NCBI RefSeq assembly: GCF_023101665.1 | Contig: NZ_CP082161.1 | Location: 7,980,501-8,044,500 of the forward strand | Length of the DNA stretch: 64,000 nt | Reading direction: 5' to 3' | From: Bradyrhizobium sp. 195 | GTDB lineage: Bacteria > Pseudomonadota > Alphaproteobacteria > Rhizobiales > Xanthobacteraceae | Part shown: one piece after another, positions 30,584 through 39,376 of the stretch | How positions within the stretch are numbered: the first letter of the stretch is position 1 | Layout of the letters: the number at the start of each line of letters is the position of its first letter | Made by a program: the position numbers and the translations under genes | Notes under the pieces: model-generated | What the model was told of the DNA's origin: nothing | Database searches by the model: none | What the model saw: the letters and a program-made list of their open reading frames with translations, nothing else

Positions 30584-31255
30584 ATGAGATTGGCTGCAAA
30601 GGGACTGACCGCGATCCTGTCCATCATCACCATCGGTGCCGCTCTGTCGCTGCCGACCTCGTCCGCCTTCGCCGGCGAAGAAAGCAACAGCAAGAACGTA
30701 ACTGAGGACGAGATCGTCCGCGCACTCGCCCCACCCGCGAAGAAGCCTCTGACCCGCGGCCTCTCGATGGCCCCGCAGGCCGATCCCGCGCCGAACGCGG
30801 CGGAGACCAAGCTGATCCAGTCCGTTCGCGGCCGCTCGACGCGCTCGCTCTCATCGACCGAACGCGAGGAAATCGCCTCAGTCGCCAAGGACAAGCCGAA
30901 CATCGATCTCGAAATCACCTTCGACTACAACTCGGCCAATATCAGCGCCAAATCGATGCCCTCCGTGCAGGCGCTCGGCCGCGCGCTGACGAGCCCCGAC
31001 CTGAAGGGATCGACCTTCGTGGTCGCCGGCCACACCGACGCCGCCGGCGGCGAGACCTACAACCAGGACCTGTCGGAGCGCCGCGCGGATTCGATCAAGC
31101 GCTACCTCGTCGACAAGTACAGCATCTCGGCAACCGACCTCGTCACCGTCGGCTACGGCAAGAGCAAGCTGAAGGACCCGAGCCAGCCGATGGCCGAGGC
31201 CAACCGCCGCGTGCAGGTCGTCAACATGGAAAACAAGACCACCGCATCGAAGTGA
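30584..31255 (+). CDS. OmpA family protein
   Basis: Encodes 223 residues from the ATG at 30584, set by AGGAGGGA. Residues 1-29 are a signal peptide ending SSAFAG. The C-terminal OmpA-like peptidoglycan-binding domain spans about 105-215: ITFDYNSANIS, VVAGHTDAAGGETYN, DLSERRADSIKRYL and VGYGKSKL. It lacks a beta-barrel, so it is probably a periplasmic or lipid-free cell-wall anchor. It lies 145 bases after the caspase-like gene and before the RND adaptor. Confidence 0.92.
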   Translation: MRLAAKGLTAILSIITIGAALSLPTSSAFAGEESNSKNVTEDEIVRALAPPAKKPLTRGLSMAPQADPAPNAAETKLIQSVRGRSTRSLSSTEREEIASVAKDKPNIDLEITFDYNSANISAKSMPSVQALGRALTSPDLKGSTFVVAGHTDAAGGETYNQDLSERRADSIKRYLVDKYSISATDLVTVGYGKSKLKDPSQPMAEANRRVQVVNMENKTTASK

Positions 31256-31413
31256 GCACGACGTAATCCTTTGCAGTGACAAGTCGTGATGTGGTGTAAG
31301 GTCTCGCTTCCAAAGCGCGTCCCGCAGCCTTGCGGGACGCCGCTTCGTTTCATGGAAACGCTCTTGATGGGCCTCGCGCGGACGGCCGTGAGCCAGGCCA
31401 GGATGATCCGGCG

Positions 31414-32343
31414 ATGAACCTCTCCGAATATCTCAAGCCTGCCGGCACCGTGGTGTTCGTCGTCGCGCTCGGCGTCGGCTATTATCTGTTCGAGCATCGC
31501 AAGCGCCCCGAGCCGAAGGAGACGCAGAGCGAGGCGCTCGTCATCGTGACGAAGTCGACCAATGCCTGCTTCTCCGACCTGGTGCGGGTGACCGGCTTCT
31601 TCGTGCCGCGCCGCGAGGCCGTGGTCATCGCCGATCAGGAGGGATCCAGGGTCACCGACCTCCTGGTCACCGAAGGCACCGTCGTCTCCGACAACCAGGA
31701 GCTGGCGCGCCTGACTGCGCCGCCGCAGATCCCGGGCCAGCCGCAGCGACCCGGCCCGCAAGGCCCGATCTCGCTGAAGGCGCCTGCGCCGGGCCTCGTC
31801 ACCGAAGTCCGCACGATCGTCGGCGCGCCCGCATCCCCGCAGGCCGGCCCGATGTTCCGCATCGCCGTCAACAACGAGATCGAGCTCGATGCTCAGGTCC
31901 CGGCAGTGCACATGCCCAAGCTCAGTTCCGGCGCCACCGTGCGCATCAGCCGCGACGACGCGCCCGACTTGATCGGCCGGGTCCGGCTGGTTGCGCCCGA
32001 GATCGACCGCGCCACGCAGCTCGGCCGCGTCCGCATCAGCGTCACCAACAATCCCTCGCTGAAGGTCGGCGTGTTCGCCCGCGCCTCGATCGACGCCAAG
32101 CGAAGCTGCGGTGTCTCGATCCCCAAGACCGCGATCGACCATCTCACCATTCAGGTCGTCAAGGGCAACACGATCGAGACGCGCAAGGTACGGGTCGGAC
32201 TGTCGTCCGACAGCGCGACGGAAATCCTCGAAGGCCTCGACGTCGGCGAAATCGTCGTCGCCGACGCCGGCTCTTCGCTCCATGACGGCGACCAGATCAA
32301 GACCATGTTCGCCGATGAACTCGATCGCACGCGGGTACGCTGA
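31414..32343 (+). CDS. RND efflux periplasmic adaptor subunit (HlyD/MFP family)
   Basis: Encodes 309 residues. One N-terminal membrane segment (residues 10-27, AGTVVFVVALGVGYYLF) anchors it. Residues 45-100 and 140-160 form the lipoyl/barrel parts with CFSDLVRVTGFFVPRREAVV near 52 and EGTVVSDNQELARL near 85. The central region is Pro-rich and short, with no long coiled-coil hairpin. It links the inner-membrane pump to an outer channel. Its stop shares bases with the permease start (TGATG), so the two are translationally coupled. A paralogue lies at 53941. Confidence 0.88.
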   Translation: MNLSEYLKPAGTVVFVVALGVGYYLFEHRKRPEPKETQSEALVIVTKSTNACFSDLVRVTGFFVPRREAVVIADQEGSRVTDLLVTEGTVVSDNQELARLTAPPQIPGQPQRPGPQGPISLKAPAPGLVTEVRTIVGAPASPQAGPMFRIAVNNEIELDAQVPAVHMPKLSSGATVRISRDDAPDLIGRVRLVAPEIDRATQLGRVRISVTNNPSLKVGVFARASIDAKRSCGVSIPKTAIDHLTIQVVKGNTIETRKVRVGLSSDSATEILEGLDVGEIVVADAGSSLHDGDQIKTMFADELDRTRVR

Positions 32344-35300
32344 TGGCTCTCAATATCTCGGCATGGTCGATCCGTAATCCGCTGCCGTCGGTCGTCTTCT
32401 CGATCATCCTCCTGATTCTCGGCTGGGTGTCCTTCACCAAGCTCGCGGTGACGCGGCTGCCTTCGGCCGACATTCCCGTGATCTCGGTCGTGGTCTCGCA
32501 GTTCGGCGCGGCGCCCGCCGAGCTCGAATCGCAGGTGACCAAGACGGTCGAAGACGCGGTCTCCGGCGTCGAGGGCGTGCGGCACATCACCTCACAGATC
32601 ACCGACGGCGTGTCGGTCACCACCATCCAGTTCGCGCTGGAGACCAACACCGACCGCGCCCTCAACGACGTCAAGGACGCGGTGACGCGTGTGCGCTCGA
32701 ACCTGCCGCAGAACGTCACCGAGCCGCTGATCCAGCGCGTCGACGTCATCGGCCTGCCGATCGTCACCTATGCCGCGATATCGCCCGGCAAGACGCCGGA
32801 GCAGCTTTCCTATTTCGTCGACGACGTGGTCAAGCGCGCGCTGCAAGGCGTCCGCGGCGTCGCCCAGGTCGAGCGCATCGGCGGTGTCGAGCGCGAGATC
32901 CTGGTCTCGCTCGACCCGGACCGTTTGCAGGCAATGGGTCTGACCGCCGTCAATGTCAGCCAGAGCCTGCGCGGCACCAATGTCGACGTCGCCGGCGGCC
33001 GCGCCGAGATCGGCAAGAACGACCAGGCGATCCGCACCCTCGCCGGCGCCAAGACGCTGAGCGATCTCGCCGGCACCATGATCCCGCTGTTCGGCGGCGG
33101 CGAGGTCCGGCTCGACGATCTCGGTACCGTCACCGACACCATCGCCGACCGCCGCACCTTCGCTCGCTTCAACGGCGAGCCGATCGTCGCGCTCGGCATC
33201 AAGCGTTCCAAGGGCGCCAGCGACGTGAAGGTGGCCGAGGCCGTGCAGAAGCGCGTCGACGCGCTCAAGGCCGCCTATCCGGACGTCGACCTGAAGGTGA
33301 TCGACACCTCGGTCGAATACACCAACGGCAATTACCACGCGGCGATCTCGACCCTGTTCGAAGGCGCTATCCTCGCCGTCGTCATCGTGCTGCTGTTCCT
33401 GCGCGACCTGCGCGCCACCATCATTGCCGCGATCTCGCTGCCGCTGTCGATCTTCCCGGCGTTCTGGGCGATGGACCTCCTCGGCTTCTCGCTGAACCTC
33501 GTCAGCTTCCTCGCTATCACGCTGTCGACCGGTATTCTCGTCGACGACGCCATCGTCGAGATCGAGAACATCGTCCGGCACATGAACATGGGCAAATCGC
33601 CCTATCGTGCCGCCCTCGAAGCCGCCGACGAGATCGGCCTCGCGGTGATCGCGATCTCGCTGACCATCATCGCGATCTTCGCGCCCGCAAGCTTCATGTC
33701 GGGCATCGCCGGACAGTTCTTCAAGCAGTTCGGCATCACCGTCTCGGTGCAGGTCTTCTTCTCGCTGCTCGCGGCGCGCTTCGTCACACCGGTGCTCGCA
33801 GCCTACTTCCTCAAGCACGGCCATCACGAAGAGCCGCCGCCCGGCCGCGTGCTGCGGTCCTATCATCGGATCGTGGCCTGGTCGGTGAAGCACTATTTCA
33901 TCACGGTGCTGGTCGGCTTCGGCGTCTTTGCCGCCTCGATCTGGAGCATCACGCTGCTGCCGCAGGGATTCCTGCCGGCGCAGGACAGCGCGCGGTCCCT
34001 GCTCGCCCTCGAGCTGCCGCCGGGCACCCAGCTCGCCTACACCGAAAAGGTCACCGAGGACATCGTCGCGCGCCTGCGCAAACGGCCCGAGGTGAAGAGC
34101 ATCTTCGTCGACGGCGGGCGCGTTCCGCCGGGCACCCAGGAAGTCCGGCGCGCGGCACTGATCATCAATTACACGCCCAAGGATGCCCGCGACATCACCC
34201 AGCGCGAGCTCGAATTTTCGATCAGCCAGGAGCTGGAGAACATTCCGGACATCCGCTTCTGGTTCCTCGACGAGAACGGCCTGCGCGCCATTTCGCTGGT
34301 CGTGACCGGCGTCGACGCCAACATCGTCAACAATTTCGCGAGCGAGCTCGCGACGCAGATGAAGCGGATTCCGACCATCTCCAACGTGATCTCGGAAACC
34401 ACGCTGGAGCGGCCCGAATTGCGCGTCGAACCGCGCGCCGATCTCGCCGCGCGGCTCGGCGTCTCGACCGAAAGCCTGTCGCAAACCATCCGCGTCGCCA
34501 CCATCGGCGATGTCGGACCCGCGCTCGCCAAATTCGACGTCGGCGACCGACTGGTGCCGATCCGCGTGCAGCTCGAGGATGCCGCCCGCGGCAATCTGAA
34601 GACGCTCGAACAGCTGCGCGTCCCGCTCGGCGAGCACGGAGAGAAGGGCGGCGTGCCGCTCTCGGTCATCGCCGACGTCAAGCTCGACCAGGGTCCGACC
34701 AGCATCAACCGCTATGATCGTGAACGGCAGGCGACCGTCGCCGCCGACCTCGTCGGTTCCGCCGCGCTCGGCGACGCCACCAAGAAGATCTACGACCTGC
34801 CGGTGATGAAGAGCCGGCCGAAGGGCGTGAGGGTCTCTCCCTCCGGTGATGCCGAGAGCCTGAACGAACTGTCCGACGGCTTTGCCACCGCGATCACGGC
34901 GGGCCTTATGATGGTCTACGCAGTGCTGGTGCTGCTGTTCGGCACCTTCCTGCAGCCGATCACGATCCTGTTCTCGCTGCCGCTCTCGATCGGCGGCGCG
35001 ATCGCGGCCCTGCTGCTCACTGGCAAGCAGCTCACCACGCCTGTGTGGATCGGCATTTTGATGCTGATGGGCATCGTCACCAAGAACGCGATCATGCTGG
35101 TTGAATTCGCCATCGAAGCCATTCACGCCGGCAAGCCGCGAGACGAGGCCATGATCGACGCCGGCATGAAGCGCGCCCGCCCGATCGTGATGACCACGAT
35201 CGCGATGGCCGCGGGCATGATGCCGAGCGCGCTCGCGGTCGGCGCCGGCGGCGAGTTCCGCTCGCCGATGGCGCTCGCGGTGATCGGCGGCCTGATCTTC

Positions 35301-35477
35301 TCGACCATCCTGTCGCTGGTGTTCGTGCCCGCGATGTTCATGGTGATGGACGATTTCGGCGCCCTGATCTGGCGCTTCGCCAAGCGGCTGATTGTCCACA
35401 GCGAGGATGCCGAGACGGACGGTCATCACGGAGCGGCACCGGAATCGAAGGACGTCGCACATCGCGCTGCGGAATGA
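32343..35477 (+). CDS. RND efflux permease (AcrB/MexF-like family)
   Basis: Encodes 1044 residues, the full size for the family, with about 12 membrane segments and two large periplasmic loops. Family blocks are visible: the N-terminal IRNPLPSVVFSIILLILGW, ILVDDAIVEIENIVRHM near 400 with the proton-relay Asp pair, and IVTKNAIMLVEFAIEA near 910. It exports small molecules using the proton gradient. No outer membrane channel gene is adjacent. The substrate is unknown. Confidence 0.95.
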   Translation: MALNISAWSIRNPLPSVVFSIILLILGWVSFTKLAVTRLPSADIPVISVVVSQFGAAPAELESQVTKTVEDAVSGVEGVRHITSQITDGVSVTTIQFALETNTDRALNDVKDAVTRVRSNLPQNVTEPLIQRVDVIGLPIVTYAAISPGKTPEQLSYFVDDVVKRALQGVRGVAQVERIGGVEREILVSLDPDRLQAMGLTAVNVSQSLRGTNVDVAGGRAEIGKNDQAIRTLAGAKTLSDLAGTMIPLFGGGEVRLDDLGTVTDTIADRRTFARFNGEPIVALGIKRSKGASDVKVAEAVQKRVDALKAAYPDVDLKVIDTSVEYTNGNYHAAISTLFEGAILAVVIVLLFLRDLRATIIAAISLPLSIFPAFWAMDLLGFSLNLVSFLAITLSTGILVDDAIVEIENIVRHMNMGKSPYRAALEAADEIGLAVIAISLTIIAIFAPASFMSGIAGQFFKQFGITVSVQVFFSLLAARFVTPVLAAYFLKHGHHEEPPPGRVLRSYHRIVAWSVKHYFITVLVGFGVFAASIWSITLLPQGFLPAQDSARSLLALELPPGTQLAYTEKVTEDIVARLRKRPEVKSIFVDGGRVPPGTQEVRRAALIINYTPKDARDITQRELEFSISQELENIPDIRFWFLDENGLRAISLVVTGVDANIVNNFASELATQMKRIPTISNVISETTLERPELRVEPRADLAARLGVSTESLSQTIRVATIGDVGPALAKFDVGDRLVPIRVQLEDAARGNLKTLEQLRVPLGEHGEKGGVPLSVIADVKLDQGPTSINRYDRERQATVAADLVGSAALGDATKKIYDLPVMKSRPKGVRVSPSGDAESLNELSDGFATAITAGLMMVYAVLVLLFGTFLQPITILFSLPLSIGGAIAALLLTGKQLTTPVWIGILMLMGIVTKNAIMLVEFAIEAIHAGKPRDEAMIDAGMKRARPIVMTTIAMAAGMMPSALAVGAGGEFRSPMALAVIGGLIFSTILSLVFVPAMFMVMDDFGALIWRFAKRLIVHSEDAETDGHHGAAPESKDVAHRAAE

Positions 35478-35543
35478 GATTCGAAGGCAAGCAGCCAAAG
35501 GGACGCACTGGCGAAGGGCGCCCCCAGGCGTTATGTTACCTGT

Positions 35544-35783
35544 ATGACTTTCACGCGGATCACGATCGACCCTACGGTCTGCACCGGCAAGCCCTGCATT
35601 CGCGGGCTGCGTTTTCCTGTCGCACGGTTGCTCGGCCTGTTGGCGGCCGGCGAGACCCGGGAGTCGGTCCTCAACGATTACCCGTATCTCGAACGCGAAG
35701 ACATCGATGAAGCGCTGCGCTACGCGGCCTTCCTCGCGGAAGACGAGGCTGTCGAGCTGCCCTCCACCGTCCCGGCATCGTGA
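35544..35783 (+). CDS. DUF433 antitoxin
   Basis: Encodes 79 residues. The DUF433 family pattern is clear: RITIDPTVCTGKPCIRGLRF, then LLGLLAAGETRESVLNDYPYL and DIDEALRYAA. It is a small HTH-like protein acting as antitoxin to a PIN-like DUF5615 toxin. Its stop overlaps the GTG start of the toxin by four bases, the usual arrangement. The partner is frameshifted, so the pair may be dead. Confidence 0.9.
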   Translation: MTFTRITIDPTVCTGKPCIRGLRFPVARLLGLLAAGETRESVLNDYPYLEREDIDEALRYAAFLAEDEAVELPSTVPAS

Positions 35784-36143
35784 AATTCCTCGTTGACATG
35801 CCGCTCTCGCCGGCGTTGTCGCGCTGGCTGACAGAGAGGGGGCATGATGCCGTTCACGCCTCCGAGGCTGGCCTTCATGCTGCGAGCGATATTGAGATCA
35901 TCGAGCGCGCCAGGCGGGAGGCGCGTACGGTCGTGACAGCGGACCTCGACTATCCTCGTCTCATCGCAACCGCGGGCACCGACAGCCCAAGTCTCGTTCT
36001 CTTCCGAGGCGGCGATTGGACAGAAGAAGGTGTCCGAACGCCGACTGGCGGAGGTTCTATCCGCTCTGACTGAGGACGAGATTCAGAGCAGCATCACTAT
36101 CGACCGGAATCGTGTGCGCCGACGCTGGCTCCCGATCGGTTGA
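35780..36143 (+). pseudogene. DUF5615 PIN-like toxin, C-terminal frameshift
   Basis: The GTG at 35780 opens a frame with the expected PIN-like start KFLVDMPLSPALSRWL, HDAVHASEAGL near 25, and VVTADLDYPRLIA near 55 with acidic metal ligands. At about 36031 the frame shifts by one extra G. In the original frame it ends early at 36073, with 97 residues and a non-family tail. In the shifted frame the expected tail follows (VSERRLAEVLSALTEDEI, then RNRVRRRWLPIG), ending at TGA 36143. The acidic core remains, so some activity of the short form cannot be excluded. Confidence 0.75.
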
Positions 36144-36146
36144 GCC

Positions 36147-36821
36147 CTACTCGTTCCGCGCGATCGCGGTCAGCTTGTTCATGTTCCGCAGCAATATCCG
36201 GCCGCGCTGGAGATCGAGGATCGCTTCTTTACGCCAGGCCTGCAGCTGGCGGTTGACGCTCTCGCGGGCGGCGCCGACGAAGACGCCGAGCTGCTCCTGC
36301 GAGATGTGCACCTCGGAGCCGAAATCGGCGGCGAGTGCGCAGAGCCGCCGCGCCAAACGCACCGGCAGCGGCTGCAGCATGGATTCCTCCATGCGCTCGC
36401 TCTGCCAGCGGATGCGCTGGCAGAGCAATGCGATGATCTTGATCGCGACCTTCGGCTCGCGTTCGAGGAAGCTGAGAAAATCTTCGCGCCGCAGCACGAA
36501 CAATTCGCTGGCCTCGCCCGCGGTCGCATCCGCGGTGCGATTCTGGCCATCCAGCACCGCGACTTCGCCGAACAGGTCGCCCGGCCCCATGAAATTCAAC
36601 GTCAGCCGGCTGCCGTCGGAGGCGCCGGTTTCGATGCGGACCTGGCCGCGGCGCACGCCGAACAGCGCGTCGCCGGGATCGCCCTTCTGGAACAGCACCT
36701 CGCCGTTCCCCAGATGCTGGGTGTGACAGAGATTGGACAACCGCTGGAGCTCGTCTGTACCGAGATCCGCGAACATCGCGTTCATCTTCAGGATGACCGC
36801 AAATTCGGCCTGCTTGCTCAT
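36147..36821 (-). CDS. Crp/Fnr family transcriptional regulator
   Basis: Encodes 224 residues from the ATG at 36821, with AAGGAC eight bases ahead; a longer in-frame start at 36920 is less likely. Residues 10-125 form the cyclic nucleotide-binding-like domain (GEVLFQKGDPGDALFGVRRG, FMGPGDLFGEVAVLDG). Residues 150-215 form the winged HTH with recognition helix GAARESVNRQLQAW. No FNR-type N-terminal cysteine cluster is seen, so it may sense cAMP. It is convergent with the broken toxin gene, three bases apart. Confidence 0.92.
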   Translation of the reverse strand: MSKQAEFAVILKMNAMFADLGTDELQRLSNLCHTQHLGNGEVLFQKGDPGDALFGVRRGQVRIETGASDGSRLTLNFMGPGDLFGEVAVLDGQNRTADATAGEASELFVLRREDFLSFLEREPKVAIKIIALLCQRIRWQSERMEESMLQPLPVRLARRLCALAADFGSEVHISQEQLGVFVGAARESVNRQLQAWRKEAILDLQRGRILLRNMNKLTAIARNE

Positions 36822-37068
36822 TTCAATGTCCTTGTGAACGTCCTGGTCAGTTTTCTTGGCAAACCGCTGGAAACCATCAACATCAGGATCGCGTAAAACC
36901 GCGCCGGGGAAGTGTGTCATAAGTCACATAACTTTGCAGCACCCCCTGACTATTTTTACGCGCTTGGAGCTGCTTCCCGTCCGGGGATAAACTCAGGCGC
37001 AAAGGATGGGTGCGAAGGGTGGTCGTCTGCGGGATTCGACGCCGATTGTCCGTCGCTGGAAAGTCGAG

Positions 37069-39132
37069 ATGAGAGCAGTAAAATTCGCCGGCGCGGCTCT
37101 GGCCGCCGTCATCCTCGTGATCGCAATCCTGCTGGTGGTCGGGATCCCCTCGGGCTTCCTGACCTCGACGATCGCCTCGCGCGTCGAGAGCGCGACCGGG
37201 TATCGTCTGTCGGTCGACGGCACCACCAGGATCAGCCTGTGGCCGACGCTGCACGTCACCCTAAACGACCTTACGCTTGCCGACCCCCGGGATCGCAGCG
37301 GCATCACGCGCCTGACGGTCGACAGCGTGCAGGCTGACATGTCGCTCTCGAGCGTATGGTCGGGCCGCCCTGAGATCAGTGAGCTCGTCGTCACCCATCC
37401 CGTGCTCTACCAGCCGCTGCTGCGTGAGCGCCTGCCGAATCCGGGCTCCTCGTCGAAGCCGCTCGCGCCCGATGTCGGCGGCGCGTCCATCGCCCGCGTC
37501 AAGGTCACCGACGGCGAAGTCGCATTCTCCCGCGTGCGCGATCGTGTCGAGGGCCGCATCAGCACCATCAACGCCGACGCGACCGTCGACCACGACCGCA
37601 AGGTCAACATCACCGGCACCGCGCGCGTCGGCGACCACCCGACCAAATTCGACATCAAGGCGACCACGCCGGCGCCGCCGGCCGACCGACCGACCATCCC
37701 GGTGGATTTCGCCATCGACATGCCTAGCGTGCTGAAGTCTCAACTCACCGGTCACGCCGATATGCGGCTGAGCGGCGATGTCGTGATGATCAACGGCGTG
37801 AATGGCAAGCTCGGCGACGGCGCATTCAACGGCTGGGCTTCGGTCGACATTGCGAGCAAGCCCCTGGTCAAGGTCGACCTCGACTTCCAGCGGCTTGCGA
37901 TTCCGCTGGCGAAATCGCCGGAGGGCACGGCCGGGCAACCCTGGAGCAATGCGCCGATCGACGTGTCCGGGCTCAACTATGTCGATGCGCAGGTGAGGAT
38001 TTCCGCGAACGAGGCCGTGATCGGCGATGCACGCATCGCGCCGCTGGCGCTCGATGGCAAGCTCGCCGGCGGCGTGCTGAAGGCCGGCACCGCCAATCTC
38101 GGCGCCTATGGCGGCCAGGTCTCGGGCGAGGTGATCCTGGACGCGACCACCGGCGCGCCGAGCTTTGCCATGCATTCCGATCTCGTCGGCGTGCGCGCGC
38201 TGCCGCTGCTTCAGGGCCTTGCCGAATTCGACCGCATCGACGGCAAGCTGCAGGCCAAGCTCGCCTTGCGCAGCGCCGGCACCAGCCAGCGCGCGCTGAT
38301 GGCGAACATGCAGGGCACGGCCTTCGTCAATTTCCAGGACGGCGCCATCCGCGGCATCAACGTCGCGCAGATGATCCGCTCGTTGACCTCGGGCACGCTG
38401 TCCGGCTGGCAAGACAACCAGGACCAAGGCCGGGAGCAGAGCACGGATTTGTCGCAGCTCTCGGCCTCGTTCCGCATCGACAAGGGTCAGGCGGTGACGA
38501 CCGATCTCAATCTGATCGGGCCGCTGGTCCGCGTCACCGGCGCCGGCACCATCGCGCTCGACACCAAGATGATGGGTTTTCGCGTCGAGCCGAAGCTGGT
38601 GATGACGACCGAAGGTCAGGGCCGCGCCAATGAGCCGGTCGGCTTCGGCATTCCCGTGATGATCCAGGGCAGCTGGTCGCAGCCGCGGATCTATCCTGAT
38701 ATGGCCGGCATGCTGGACAATCCGGATGCCGCCTATGCCAAGCTGCGCGAGATGGGCAAGGGCCTGTTCGGCCCTGACGGCGCCGGGCTCGGCAACATTC
38801 TGGGTAGCCTCGGTCTCGGCGGCACGACAGCGCCCGGCGGCAATGCGGCCGGCAATGCCAATCCGCAAACCCAGCAGCCGGGCCAGAACAATCTGCTCGG
38901 CGGCGGGCTCGGGGAGGCGATCGGCAATTTGATTCAGCAGGGGCTTTCCAATGGCGCGGGAAGCAGCACTGGCACCGCGCCGGGCACCGGCCGCAGCCGC
39001 AGCCTGCCGGCAACGCCCGCCACACCGGCGCCGCAGGCCTCGCCCGCGCCCCCAGCTATGGACGACCCACCGGCCGCGCAGCAGGACAGTCAGCCAATGA
39101 ACGACGTGCTGCGGCAACTCTTTAACCGGTGA
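37069..39132 (+). CDS. AsmA family protein
   Basis: Encodes 687 residues from the ATG at 37069; a start at 37006 would add 21 residues. Residues 5-26 form an inner-membrane anchor (AALAAVILVIAILLVVGIP). The large periplasmic body has AsmA features: YRLSVDGTTRISLWPTLHV near 45 and the C-terminal domain with MQGTAFVNFQDGAIRGINV near 420 and LVRVTGAGTIALDTKMMGF near 485. A long Gly/Asn/Pro-rich tail follows residue 570. AsmA-like proteins are bridge-type lipid transport or outer-membrane assembly factors. No operon partner is evident. Confidence 0.9.
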   Translation: MRAVKFAGAALAAVILVIAILLVVGIPSGFLTSTIASRVESATGYRLSVDGTTRISLWPTLHVTLNDLTLADPRDRSGITRLTVDSVQADMSLSSVWSGRPEISELVVTHPVLYQPLLRERLPNPGSSSKPLAPDVGGASIARVKVTDGEVAFSRVRDRVEGRISTINADATVDHDRKVNITGTARVGDHPTKFDIKATTPAPPADRPTIPVDFAIDMPSVLKSQLTGHADMRLSGDVVMINGVNGKLGDGAFNGWASVDIASKPLVKVDLDFQRLAIPLAKSPEGTAGQPWSNAPIDVSGLNYVDAQVRISANEAVIGDARIAPLALDGKLAGGVLKAGTANLGAYGGQVSGEVILDATTGAPSFAMHSDLVGVRALPLLQGLAEFDRIDGKLQAKLALRSAGTSQRALMANMQGTAFVNFQDGAIRGINVAQMIRSLTSGTLSGWQDNQDQGREQSTDLSQLSASFRIDKGQAVTTDLNLIGPLVRVTGAGTIALDTKMMGFRVEPKLVMTTEGQGRANEPVGFGIPVMIQGSWSQPRIYPDMAGMLDNPDAAYAKLREMGKGLFGPDGAGLGNILGSLGLGGTTAPGGNAAGNANPQTQQPGQNNLLGGGLGEAIGNLIQQGLSNGAGSSTGTAPGTGRSRSLPATPATPAPQASPAPPAMDDPPAAQQDSQPMNDVLRQLFNR

Positions 39133-39376
39133 TGGGCTGACTGGCGGGCTGAACTCCACGGCCATCCCCTTACATCAGCCTCTCGCCCCGGCTTCCTTCG
39201 AACGGACGAGGCTGCGCCAATTCACTCCCCCTTCCACCCGCCCCACGTCCACAGGGAGTAACCACGCCGGCCGGTCCCCCGCCGCGCGGCGGTCCTTTGG
39301 CCCAAATTGTGATAGAACGGCCCCGAAGGGGCTACGCCCGTAGCGCCGGCGTCGATGGCGGCGCGAGAGGATCGGG

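Noticed and set aside
32592..35498. Reverse-strand open frame of 968 codons opposite the RND pump
   Set aside because: It is rich in Asp, Arg and His with no domain; typical of antisense frames in GC-rich genes.
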